Source of the DNA: Triticum aestivum
Lineage: Eukaryota; Streptophyta; Magnoliopsida; Poales; Poaceae
Direction: 5' to 3'
Assembly: GCF_018294505.1 (NCBI RefSeq)
Contig: NC_057796.1
Location: 271,405,466 to 271,469,465, forward strand
Length of the DNA stretch: 64,000 bases
Position 1 is the first letter of the stretch; each line of letters begins with the position of its first letter. Below are positions 23,069-34,089 of this stretch, piece after piece. The position numbers and the translations under genes were made by a program. The notes under the pieces were generated by a model. It was not told the DNA's origin. It ran no database searches and saw only the letters and a list, made by a program, of their open reading frames with translations.

Positions 23069-23940
23069 GTAGAGGACGTGTAACTTGTTATTGCAAGGCA
23101 TGTTGTGATGTGATATGGTCAAGACATGATGCTATATTTATTGTATGAGATGATCATGTTTTGTAACGGAGTTATCGGCAACTGGCAGGAGCCATATGGT
23201 TGTCGCTTTATTGTATGCAATGCAATCGCCTTGTAATTGCTTTACTTTATCACTAAGCGGTAGCGATAGTCGTAGAAGCAATAGTTGGCGAGACGACAAT
23301 GATGCTACGATGGAGATCAAGGTGTCGCGCCGGTGACGATGGTGATCATGACGGTGCTTTGGAGATGGAGATCAAAGGCACAAGATGATGATGGCCATAT
23401 CATATCACTTATATTGTTTGCATGTGATGTTTATCCTTTATGCATCTTATTCTGCTTTGTTTGACGGTAGCATTATAAGATAATCTCTCACTAAATTTCA
23501 TGGTAAAAGTGTTCTCCCTGAGTATGCACCGTTGCCAAAGTTCGTCGTGTCGAGACACCACGTGATGATCGGGTGTGATAAGCTCAACGTTCATATACAA
23601 CGGGTGCAAGCCAGTTTTGCACACGCGGAAATACTCGGCTTAAACTTGACGAGCCTAGCATATGCAGATATGGCCTCGGAACATTGAGACCGAAAGGTCG
23701 AGCGTGAATCATATAGTAGATATGATCAACATAGTGATGTTCACCATTGAAAACTACTCCATCTCATGTGATGATCGGACATGGTTTAGTTGATATGGAT
23801 CACGTGATCACTTAGATGATTAGAGGGATGTCTATCTAAGTGGGAGTTCTTAAGTAATATGATTAATTGAACTTTAATTTATCATGAACTTAGTCCTGGT
23901 AGTATTAGCATATCTATGTTGTAGATCAATAGCTCGCGTT
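23069..23940 (+). other. Leader of the outer Copia, continuation
   Basis: The right GTAGA copy (23069-23073) is followed by sequence typical of the long untranslated leader of WIS/BARE elements: many ATGATG and GATGGAGATCAAG motifs and no long ORF. No separate gene is seen. Confidence 0.6.
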
Positions 23941-24989
23941 TAGCTCCCCTGTTTTATTTTTGATATGTTCCTAGAGAAAACTAAGTTGAAAGATGTTAGT
24001 AGCAATGATACGGATTGGATCCGTGATCTGAGGATTATCCTCATTGCTGCACAGAAGAATTATGTCCTTGATGCACCGCTAGGTGACGGGCCTATTGCAG
24101 GAGCATATGCAGACGTTATGAACGTGTGGCAAAGCTCGGTATGATGACTACTTGATAGTTTAGTGCACCATGCTTTACGGCTAAGAATCGGGGCTTCAAA
24201 GACGTTTTGAACGCCACGGAGCATATGAGATGTTCCAAGAGTTGAAATTAGTATTTCAGACTCATGCCCATGTCGAAAGGTATGAGACCTTTGACAAGTA
24301 CTTTGCCTACAAAATGGAGGAGAATAGCTCAACCAGTGAGCATGTGCTCAGATTGTCCGAGTACTACAATTACAATTACTTGAATCAAGTGGGAGTTAAT
24401 CTTCCGGATAAGATAGTGATTGACAGAGTTCTCTAGTCACTATCACCAAGTTACTAGAACTTCTTGATGAACTATAATATGCAAGGGATAATGGAAATGA
24501 TTCCCAAGCTCTTCGTGATGCTGAAATCGACGAAGGTAGAAATCAAGAAAAGCATCAAGTGTTGATGGTTGACAAGACCGCTAGTTTCAAGAAAAGGGTT
24601 AAGGGAAGAATGGGAACTTCAAGAAGAACGGCAAGCAAGTTGCTGCTCAAGTGAAAAAGCCCAAGTCTGGACCTAAGCCTGAGACTAAGTGCTTCTACTG
24701 CAAAGGGACTGGTCACTGGAAGCAGAACTACCCCAAGTATTTGGCGGACAAGAAGGATGGCAAAGTGAACAAAGGTATATTTGATATACATGTTATTGAT
24801 GTATACTTTACTGGTGTTTATAGCAACCCCTCAGTATTTGATACTAGTTCAGTTGCTAAGATTAGTAACTCGAAACGGGAGTTGCAGAATGAACAGAAAC
24901 TAGTTAAGGGCGAGGTGACGATGTGTGTTGGAAGTAGTTCCAATATTGATATGTTCATCATTGCACACTCCCTATACTCTCAGGATTAG
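23941..24989 (+). pseudogene. Outer Copia gag remnants
   Basis: Readable pieces in shifting frames: WIRDLRIILIAAQKNYVLD (about 24010-24070), MFQELKLVFQTHAHVERYET from 24230, and a zinc-knuckle remnant CFYCKGTGHWKQNY near 24690 in which the last Cys of CCHC is Tyr. The original gag would form particles and bind element RNA. At least two frameshifts and several stops are needed to connect the pieces. Confidence 0.75.
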
Positions 24990-25146
24990 TGTTGAACCAA
25001 AATAAGTGTTATTTGGTGTTTGCGTTGAGCATAAATATGATTTGATCATAGTTATTGCAATACGGTTATTCATTTAAATTAGAGAATAATTGTTGTTTTG
25101 TTTACATGAATAAAACCTTCTATGGTCATACACCCAATGAAATGGT

Positions 25147-26554
25147 TTGTTGGATATCGATCGTAGTGATACACATATTCATAATATTGAAGCCAAAAGA
25201 TGCAAAGTTAATAATGATAGTGCAACTTATTTGTGGCACTGCTGTTTAGGTCATATTGGTGTAAAGCGCATGAAGAAACTCCATGCTGATGGGATTTTGG
25301 AATCACTTGATTATGAATCACTTGATGCTTGCGAACCATGCCTTATGGGCAAGATGACTAAGACTCTGTTCTCCGGAACAATGGAGCGAGCAACTGACTT
25401 ATTGGAAATAATACATACTGATGTATGCGATCCGATGAGTGTTGAGGCTCGCGGCGGGTATCGTTATTTTCTGACCTTCACAGATGATTTGAGCAAATAT
25501 GGGTATATCTACTTGATGAAACATAAGTCTGAAACATTTGAAAAAGTTCATATAATTTCAGAGTGAAGTGGAAAATCATCGTAACAAGAAAATAAAGTTT
25601 CTACGATCTGATCGTGGAGAAGAATATTTGAGTTACGAGTTTGGTCTTCATTTGAAACAATGCGGAATAGTTTCGCAACTCACGCCACCTGGAACACCAC
25701 AGCGTAATGGTGTGTCCGAACATCGTAACCGTACTTTATTAGATATGGTGCAATCTATGATGTCTCTTACCGATTTACCACTATCATTTTAGGGTTATGC
25801 ATTAGAGACAGCTGCATTCACGTTAAATAGGGCACCATGTAAATCCGTTGAGATGATGCCTTATGAATTGTGGTTTGGCAAGAAACCAAAGTTGTCGTTT
25901 CTTAAAGTTTGGGGCTGCCATGCTTATGTGAAAAAGCTTCAACCTGATAAGCTCGAACCCAAATGGGAGAAATGTGTCTTCATAGTATACCCAAAGGAGA
26001 TTGTTGGGTACACCTTCTATCACAGATCCGAAGGCAAGACATTCGTTGCTAAGAATGGATCCTTTCTAGAGAAGGAGTTTCTCTCGAAAGAAGTGAGTGG
26101 GAGGAAAGTAGAACTTGATGAGGTAATTGTACCTGCTCCCTTATTGGAAAGTAGTTCATCACAGAAATCTGTTCATGTGACTCCTACACCAATTAGTGAG
26201 GAAGCTAAAGATGATGATCATGTAACTTCAGATCAAGTTACTACTGAACCTCGTAGGTCAATCAGAGTAAGATCCGCACCAGAGTGGTACGGTAATCCTA
26301 TTCTGGAGGTCATGTTACTAGACAATGACGAACCTACGAACTATGCGGAAGCGATGATGAGCCCAGATTCCGCAAAATGGCTTGAGGCCATGAAATCCGA
26401 GATGGGATCCATGTATGAGAACAAAGTGTGGACTTTGGTTGACTTGCCCGATGATCGGCAAGCCATAGAAAATAAATGGATCTTCAAGAGGAAGACGGAC
26501 GCTGATAGTAGTGTTACTATCTACAAAGCTAGACTTGTCAAAAAAAGGTTTTGA
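25147..26554 (+). pseudogene. Outer Copia integrase and start of RT, broken
   Basis: The GAG-pre-integrase domain is at 25147-25390 (YLWHCCLGHIGVKRMKKLHA, ACEPCLMGKMTK). The integrase core follows (IHTDVCDPMSVEARGGYRYF, then LRSDRGEEYLS at about 25600 and GTPQRNGVSEHRNRTL), retaining the D, D and E positions. Stops or shifts occur near 25566 and at 25790-25792 (TAG after PLSF). From 25853 the C-terminal part and the first RT residues (WLEAMKSEMGSMYENKVWTL) are open to 26554. Confidence 0.85.
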
Positions 26555-27786
26555 CAAAGTTCAAGGTGTTGACTACGATGAGATTTTCTCACTCGTAGCG
26601 ATGCTTAAGTGTGTCCGAATCATGTTAGCAAATTGCCACATTTTATGAAATCTGGCAAATGGATGTCAAAACTACATTCCTTAATGGATTTCTTAAAGAA
26701 GAGTTGTATATGATGCAACCAGAAGGTTTTGTCGATCCTAAAGGTGCTAACAAAATGTGCAAGCTCCAGCAATCCATCTATGGACTGGTGCAAGCATCTC
26801 GGAGTTGGGATATATGATTTAATGAGTTGATCAAAGCATATAGTTTTATACAGACTCGCGGTGAAGCCTGTATTTACAAGAAAGTTAGTGGGAGCACTAC
26901 AGCATTTCTGATAAGTATATGTGAATGGCATATTGTTGATCGGAAATAATGTAGAATTTTCTGGAAAGCATAAAGGAGTTTTTGGAAGGAGTTTTTCAAA
27001 GAAAGACCTCGGTGAAGCTGCTTACATATTGAGCATCAAGATCTATAGAGATAGATCAAGATGCTTGATAAGTTTTTTCAATGAGTACATACCTTGACAA
27101 AATTTTGAAGTAGTTCAAAATGGAACAGTCAAAGAAGGAGTTCTTTCCTATATTGCAAGGTGTGAAGTTGAGTAAAGACTCAAAATCCGACCACAGCAGA
27201 AAATAGAAAGAGAATGAAAAGTCATTCCCTATGCCTCAGTCATAGGTTCTATAAAGTATGCTATGTTGTTTACCAATCCTATTGTATACCTTAGCATGAT
27301 TCTGACAAGGGAGTACAATAGTGATCTAGGAGTAGATCACTGGACAGCGGTCAAAATTATCCTTAGAGGACTAAGGAAATATTTCTCGGTTATGGAGGTG
27401 ATAAAAGAGTTCGTCGTATAGAGTTACGTCGATGCAAGCCTTTTACATCGATCTAGATGACTCTAAGTCTCGATCTGGATACATATTGAAAGTGGGAGCC
27501 GTTAGCTAGAGTAGCTCCGTGCAGAGCATTGTAGACATAGAAATTTGCGAAATACATACGGATCTGAATGTTGCAGACCCGTAGGCTAAACTTCTCTCAC
27601 AAGCAAAACATTATCACTCTTTGGGTGTTAATAACATAGCGATGTGAACTAGATTATTGACTCTAGTAAACCCTTTGGGTGTTAGTCACATGGAGATGTG
27701 AACCAATCACATAAAGATGTGAACTATTGATGTTAAATCACATGACGATGTGAACTAGATTATTGACTCTAGTGCAAGTGGGAGAC
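26555..27786 (+). pseudogene. Outer Copia RT and RNase H remnants
   Basis: Beyond a frameshift at the poly-A run near 26540 the sequence still translates in pieces to Copia [46 protein letters not shown] and [16 protein letters not shown]. RNase H like traces follow to about 27600. A purine-rich tract GCAAGTGGGAGAC precedes the 3' LTR at 27787. No frame is open for long. Confidence 0.75.
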
Positions 27787-29426
27787 TGAAGGAAATATGC
27801 CCTAGAGGCAATAATAAAGTTGTTATTTATATTTCCTTATATCATGATAAATGTTTATTATTCATGCTAGAATTGTATTAAGTGGAAACTTAGTACATGT
27901 GTGAATACATAGACAAACAGAGTGTCACTAGTTTGCCTCTACTTGACTAGCTCGTTGAATCAATGATGGTTATGTTTCCTAACCATAGACATGAGTTGTC
28001 ATTTGATTAACGGGATTACATCATTAGAGAATGATGTGATTGACTTGACCCATTCCGTTAGCTTAGCACTTGATCGTTTTGTATGTTGCTATTGCTTTAT
28101 TCATGACTTATACATGTTCCTATGACTATGAGATTATGCAACTCCCGAATACCGGAGCAACACTTTGTGTTCTACCAAACGTCACAACGTAACTGGGTGA
28201 TTATAAAGGTGCTCTACAGGTGTCTCCGATGGTACTTGTTGAGTTGGCATAGATCGAGATTAGGATTTGTCACTCCGATTGTTGGAGAGGTATCTCTAGG
28301 CCCTCTCGGTAATGCACATCACTATAAGCCTTGCAAGCAATGTAACTAATGAGTTAGTTGCGGGATGATGTATTACGGAATGAGTAAAGAGACTTGCCGG
28401 TAACGAGATTGAACTAGGTATTGGGATACCGACGATCAAATCTCGGGCAAGTAACATACCCATGACAAAGGGAAAACGTATGTTGTTATGCGGTTTGACC
28501 GATAAAGATCTTCATAGAATATGTAGGAGCCAATATGAACATCCAGGTTCCGCTATTGGTTATTGACCGAAGACATGTCTCGGTCATGTCTACATAGTTC
28601 TCGAACCCGTAGGGTCCGCACGCTTAACATTCGGTGACGATCGGTATTATGAGTTTATGTGATTTGATGTACCGAAGGTAGTTCGGACTCCCGGATGAGA
28701 TCGGGGACATGACGAGGAGTCGAGTTACGGGAATACGGGGGAGAAGTATTGGGCCTAATGGGCCAAGTGGTGGAAGAGAGGAGGCAGGGCGCGCGGCCCC
28801 CTAGCCCAAACCGAATTGGACTAGGGGGCCGGGCCCCCTTTCCTCCTTTCCTCCCTCTCCTTCCTTCTCCCCTTCCCCCTTCCTTTCCTCCTCCTAGTAG
28901 GAGTAGGAAAGGGGAGTCCTACTCCTACTAGGAGGAGGACTCCTCCTCCTGGCGCGCCCTACAGGGGCCGACTGGCCTCCTCCCTTGCTCCTTTATATAC
29001 GGGGGCAGGGGGCACCCTAGAACACACGAGTTGATCATTGATCCCTTAGCCGTGTGCGGTGCCCCCTCCAACATAATCCACCTCGATAATATCATAGCGG
29101 TGCTTAGGCGAAGCCCTGCATCGGTAGCAACATCATCACCGTCATCACGCCGTCGTGCTGACGGAACTCTCCCGTGAAGCTCTGCTGGATCGGAGTTCGT
29201 GGGACGTCATCGAGTTGAACGTGTGCTGAACTCGGAGGTGCCGTACGTTCAGTACTTGGATCGGTCAGATCGTGAAGACGTTCGACTACATCAACCGCGT
29301 TCTCATAACGCTTCCGCTTATGGTCTACGAGGGTACGTGGACGATACTCTTCCCTCTCGTTGCTATGCATCACCATGATCTTGCGTGTGCGTAGGAAATT
29401 TTTTGAAATTACTACGTTCCCGAACA
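27787..29426 (+). repeat. 3' LTR of the outer Copia (1640 bp)
   Basis: It starts TGAAGGAAATATGCCCTAGA and ends TTCCCGAACA, where relatives have CCCCAACA. The core promoter is near 28992 (CTTTATATACGGGG). The last 800 bp match 13338-14203. Confidence 0.88.
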
Positions 29427-30418
29427 CACCGGCCATGGCCCAGCACCGTGCGCTCTTGGGCAGGTGTGCATGGGCGCCGACGTCAACAACGGCGACACGA
29501 GCACGAAGTCCAGCATGTTCGGGCCGCCGGAGAGCAACGACATGTTTCGACCGCTCGACCCGGTGATGCTCTAGCGGACCAGTCACCTTCTGTGAGGATG
29601 TACTACGTCCAGCCGCAGCCGTCGGATGTGGTGGAGCTCCATGCCCCGCCACCCTCGCTCTGCACCTCGCCGGCATCGTACCTCCAAAGATCCAAGGGCC
29701 GCAATCGTCAGAGCTAGCCCGCCGTGGCTCAGCTGGTTCACACAGGTGAGCGCACGCAGGGTGCTCGACAAAATGTCAAGGCCGCTGCAGAGCATGCGGA
29801 GCTGCGGAGAGGAGATCTGTGGCCCTTTTGCTCGTGTGCTCAGGATCCTCGGAGCTCTTGGATACGGCGACGTTGAAGAGGCTAGAGCTCCACCTCATGT
29901 GTGCACCGGACATGGCCCATTCTGCACGTGTAGACCACACCGGAGCTCACCGGACGGACGTTGGGCTGGGCCTGCGCGGGCACACGCGGCGTGCAGCGCA
30001 CCATGGGGCACGACCAGGGAGCACGAGGGTGGGGCAAACAAGATCTCGCCGAGGTTGAGCCCATGGCGGCCATTGTGGCCGGTGGCGACGACAATATTAG
30101 GGAAGAGGCTAGAGGCGTGGGTTGGGACGCGGAAGAAGGGGTCAGGGACTACGCTGCTGCTGGTGGCAACGATGGCGGCGGCAGCATGGCGACGGCGAGC
30201 TCCAGATCGCTGGACGTTGTTAATGGCACGGTTGTCAGTTTGTTAGAAGAGAAGATGAGAGGAGGGTGAAAGGAGAAAGACAAGGGTATTGTTGTCTCAA
30301 ATTTAACGTAATGGAATATAGAGGAGACAGGAAGAGTTGTAATGGCATTTTTCCAACGTGCGGAATTGTAATGACATTTTTTCAACTCGTGAAAGTTGTA
30401 GTGGCATATATCCAATTA
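29427..30418. other. Unclassified GC-rich segment
   Basis: Between the Copia LTR and the Gypsy LTR scrap lies about 1 kb of GC-rich sequence (29427-30260) followed by an AT-rich tail. Plus-strand frames reach 206 codons but overlap in several frames, show no known domain and lack convincing splice structure. It could be a captured gene fragment or part of an unknown transposon. No gene is called. Confidence 0.4.
30333..30412. repeat. Three imperfect copies of a roughly 31-bp unit
   Basis: GTTGTAATGGCATTTTTCCAA, TTGTAATGACATTTTTTCAA and TTGTAGTGGCATATATCCAA follow one another at intervals of about 30-32 bases. Confidence 0.65.
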
Positions 30419-30668
30419 ACCCATATATAAAGGGGTGACCCGGCGGCAAGTTAACTCAAGTAACAATCAATCGAGAGCTAGGCCAAGCGTATTCGCTCCC
30501 TGGTAATCAAAACCCAAGCAATACAACCTAAAGCAGGAGTAGGCTTTTACCTCGTTGAGAGGGGCCGAACCCGGGTAAACTCTGTGTTTTCTGTCCCGTT
30601 TAACCCCTTCAAGCTAACCTAGTTGCGATAGCTCCACACCTAAGTCATTTTGCTAGGGCATCTGCCGT
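30419..30668 (+). mobile_element. Fragment of a Tat-type Gypsy LTR
   Basis: The minus strand of this segment matches the plus strand of the LTR at 12835-13085, with shared blocks such as GCTTGAAGGGGTTAAACGGG, GTTCGGCCCCT, CCGCCGGGTC and CTTTATATA. It lacks both LTR ends, so it is a truncated scrap in the opposite orientation to the big Gypsy element. Confidence 0.75.
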
Positions 30669-30760
30669 ATTAAGTCCATGATAATCTTCCATTTGGGATA
30701 ATCATAACCATCAAAGATAGGGCACGCAGCGGAGACTTTGATTATCCCTGCAGTTGACAT
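30669..30760 (-). pseudogene. Truncated Copia gag N-terminus
   Basis: ATG at 30758-30760 opens MSTAGIIKVSAACPIFDGYD and runs about 30 codons to the junction at 30669. The FDGxDYxxWK pattern is typical of the Copia gag N-terminus. The remainder is lost. Confidence 0.7.
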
Positions 30761-30808
30761 AGCTAAAACTCCAGGTGGTTAAACCGAATCACACAGAACA
30801 AGGGAGCA

Positions 30809-30825
30809 CCTCGCTCTGATACCAA
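30809..30825 (-). other. Copia primer binding site
   Basis: On the minus strand TTGGTATCAGAGCGAGG follows the LTR end. TGGTATCAGAGC is complementary to the 3' end of initiator-Met tRNA, the usual primer of Copia elements. Confidence 0.85.
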
Positions 30826-30826
30826 T

Positions 30827-32162
30827 TGAAAGTGCTAGTTATCGACTAGAGGGGGGTGAATAGGCGATTTTTATGAAAGTATTCAAAACACAAGGTCTTT
30901 GAAGGCAAACAGTAGAAATGAACCTATATGATATGCAGCGGAAGATGAACTACACTAGACAGGCCATAGTCAATTAAGCAGTACGGTTAAAGTATGAAGA
31001 CTAACAACAACTAGGTAGTATGGATCAGAATGGAAGACAGTATGAAGCCAAACAGGTAATAGTCTTCACACAGTGAAGTCAATCAGATCAGGCAAGCAAG
31101 TAATGACTTCACGAAGACAAAATGAAATGTAAAGGAAGTAGGGGATAGAACCAGTTGCTTGGTGAAGACAAGGATATGGTAGACCAGTTTCAGTTGTTGT
31201 GACAACTGTACGTCTGGTTAGGGAGGCTGAGATTGAACTCGGAAGACTGTGTCTTCACCTTATTCCCCTTGAGCTAAGGACACCCATCCTCGCCCAATCA
31301 CTCTGGTAAGTCTTCAAGGTAGACTTCCAAACCTTCACAGACTTCGTTCACCGGCGATCCACAATGACTCTTGGATGCTCAGAACGCGATGCCTAACCGG
31401 CTGGAGGATGCACAGTCCTCAAGTGTAACAAGTCTTCAGGTCACGCGGACAGAGAGACTTCAGTGATGCCTAACACTCTTTGGCTCTGGGTGTTTTGGGC
31501 TTTGTCCTTGCAAGGATCTCTCTCTCTCAAAGGCTTCGGAGGTGGGTTGTTCTCAAACGACAAAAGCAGTTCACTAACTCTGAGAAGCCACCAATTTATG
31601 GTGTAGGGGGTGGGCTATTTATAGCCTGGAGCAACCCGACATGATATGTCCGAAATGACCCTGGGTAACTAAGGAACCGACACGTGTCCAACGGTCGGAT
31701 TCCAAACACACGCGGCAGCTTGGCTTGGGCTACAAGCAAAGCTGACTCATCCAACTCTGGATAAAATTTGCTCTCATTTTCTTCGCTCGAAGACATAGGA
31801 TTTTGGTTGAGCATCACTTCAGTCATCTGACTTTGTTCACTTGGACCCCACTTAACAGTACGGTGGTTCCTATGACTCAATAAAGAAGAAAAGGAAACTA
31901 CGAAACAACTATGTCTTCGCACTCCATAGTCTTGAAGTGAATGTCTTCACAAGTCATTATCTTCATCGTGAATGTCTTCACGAACCACCATTGTCTTCAA
32001 TGTCTTCATACATTTTTAGGGGTCTTCTCTGGTAGATAAACCGAATCAATGAGGGACTACTGCCTGTGTTATTCTGCAATTCTCACAAACACGGTAGTCC
32101 CTCAACCACGTTTGTCGTCAATACTCCAAAACCAATTAGGGGTGGCACTAGATGCACTTACA
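30827..32162 (-). repeat. Copia LTR (about 1336 bp)
   Basis: The minus strand starts TGTAAGTGCATCTAGTGCC and ends CTAGCACTTTCA. It includes a TATA-like CTATAAATAG near 31618 and many GAAGACWT repeats near 31915-32010. The terminal dinucleotides TG and CA and the adjoining primer site support the borders. Confidence 0.85.
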
Positions 32163-33243
32163 CATAGGTATATCAGCATGCTATTTTTTCAGGTCTTAAT
32201 AACAATAATTTAAGTATCAAAATGGTTGATCACTTTGTGATTATTTAATTCTGAGGAAAATGTTGCATATCAACATCAATTTTTATCCTAGGCGTACAGA
32301 TATTGCATATCAGATCGTAGGCAAAATATACACTACAATATTCAAGCATCAACAGTCGTTATATTTACAACCTTTGCTGTGAAAGAGGCAAGCAACGATG
32401 GATATGCTATGACTATTTCTATGGAACAATTACAATAGAGGTATATGCATATATATGTCGCTTTTCTAGCGAAGTGTGTATATAGATGAATTGGTCAGTA
32501 ATGTGCTTTTATCAGAAAGAAAATCTGTTGATAATTCTCATCCTTAACCGGTTTAGCTGGGAACTTTGTTTTTGTACAAATTTATCGACGTTGGCAGAGG
32601 AATGAGTGGCTGGAAGCGCATGTCTTTGGTCTAACATCCAATAGGTTTAAGTTTTTTCATCCTTTAGGCATGCTTGACTACGGTAAAAATTATACTTCAT
32701 GCAGGGGGGAAAACCTTTCTACATAATGAGTGATACAAAACAATGCTAGTTTTGCTTGATTCATTTTAATACACATGCCTGACTGCTTGATGAATGGACT
32801 ATCTTAAAGTATATTTTAGAAGAATATTTCATTCAAATTTCTTATTTTGATACAGGTTAAAGATCTGAATTTTTGGTTATGCGGTTCGCCTGCATTTGCT
32901 ATATATCTCCTCTGTTCCTTCTCCGTCCCGTTGGATGGGTGTTCTGCCATGTCTTCTGTGACGCCTGGTTCGCATCAAGGTTCAGCAACCCCCAACAGAG
33001 CACATGTATGTTCTTCTTGATTCTGGCATGGTATTAGTCATCTTTTCATTCTGTTTCTTTGTGGATAGCATTCTAAGCAAAAATGCTACAAGGTTTATAC
33101 TCTGCCCGAACTGACTTGAATGAAAGAGATAGCTTTCTTCCAATTTGGCACACAGTTTTGTAAACTCACACATGAATATAGTCAGCTTACATACAAAATA
33201 CATCCATGTACATAGATCAATATTTAATTATTTATATATACAG
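32163..33243. other. AT-rich gene-free stretch with one exon-like block
   Basis: Mostly AT-rich, non-repetitive sequence. The block 32856-33005 has a good acceptor before it (TTGATACAG), a donor after it (GTATGT), a length of exactly 150 bp and an open frame in phase 0. No protein family was recognised and no neighbouring exon was found, so it is noted but not called a gene. Confidence 0.35.
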
Positions 33244-33290
33244 CTAAAGCAAAGAGGAAGCAAACGACACCACGATGACTTCCAGTAAAC

Positions 33291-33482
33291 AATCCTTCGA
33301 AGAAGTATCCCTGAATGACGTACAACGATCCACAAGAATGTGTGCTCCATTGCGTTGCAACTTCATCTTACAAGAATATTGACAGCAATCCTTCGAAGAA
33401 GTATCCCTGAATGACGTGCAAGGATCCACAAGAATGTGTGCTCCATTGCTTTGCAACTTCATCTTACAAGAATATTGGCCGA
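33291..33482. repeat. Tandem duplication of 96 bp
   Basis: The block from AATCCTTCGAAGAAGTATCC at 33291 is repeated from 33387 with about four differences. The period is 32 codons, so the minus-strand frame 33244-33486 (80 codons) reads both copies in phase. The peptide has no recognised domain. The block lies downstream of the SPARK gene. Confidence 0.85.
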
Positions 33483-34089
33483 TCAACGGGCCATTGTAAC
33501 TTATTCAACAATCTATGTTAATTCTTCAATCTGCAATTACTATCAAGACTAGCGACAACTGCTTCGAGCTATTTGGTAGTGTAAGCTCTGGGCTCACCAT
33601 GTTTCTCACCAGTTACAGTCAGTCTAAGATTGACACTACACTGTTTGAGTAATATATTCAAGTGGGGAACTGGTTCCAGTGTCTATCATATCAGACATCA
33701 GTGACTTGTGACGTATTTAGCAAATTTTACCGGTTTTTACCTGTATTTCAGTATGTTCACTGAAAATTTAGAGGCATAAACCTGATTGCTGCACTGTATG
33801 TTCCCGAGTTTCGACAGCCATACCAATTCGGTTCATATCATCCACTGTCGCAAATCGCAATCCATGCCAGGTGACCAGCCAAAGTCTAGGAGATTTTACT
33901 TCCAGAGATAATGTCTGAAAAGGTACAACAGTCCTCTCTAGCACGTCACAATGCTATCTGCTGGACAAAATGGAAGGGGAGAAGGGAAAGGCTCATTTAC
34001 AAGAATGCAATGCGACATAATTTACAACGCGGGGCCTGCACAGCGGGGGAAATTACGATGCTCCTGGCTCAGGACATGGCGTCCTTTTC

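Larger units (their letters stand above)
13338..29426 (+). mobile_element. Outer WIS/BARE-like Ty1/Copia element, split by two insertions
   Basis: The element is recognised by matching LTR tails at 13338-14203 and about 28623-29426 and by Copia coding remnants between. Its 5' LTR is interrupted by the Tat Gypsy, so the LTR start lies outside the window. Its leader is interrupted at 14577 by the Angela-like element. Coding remnants on the plus strand run in the Copia order gag, integrase, RT. All frames are heavily broken, so this is the oldest layer of the nest. Confidence 0.85.
30669..32162 (-). mobile_element. Truncated Copia element: LTR, primer site and gag start
   Basis: On the minus strand the order is LTR (32162 down to 30827), primer site, leader and the first gag codons, ending abruptly at 30669 where the Gypsy LTR scrap begins. 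The rest of the element and the second LTR are missing. Confidence 0.8.

Noticed and set aside
29104..29676. 190-codon minus-strand ORF
   Set aside because: Runs across the end of a Copia LTR into the unclassified segment; a chance frame.
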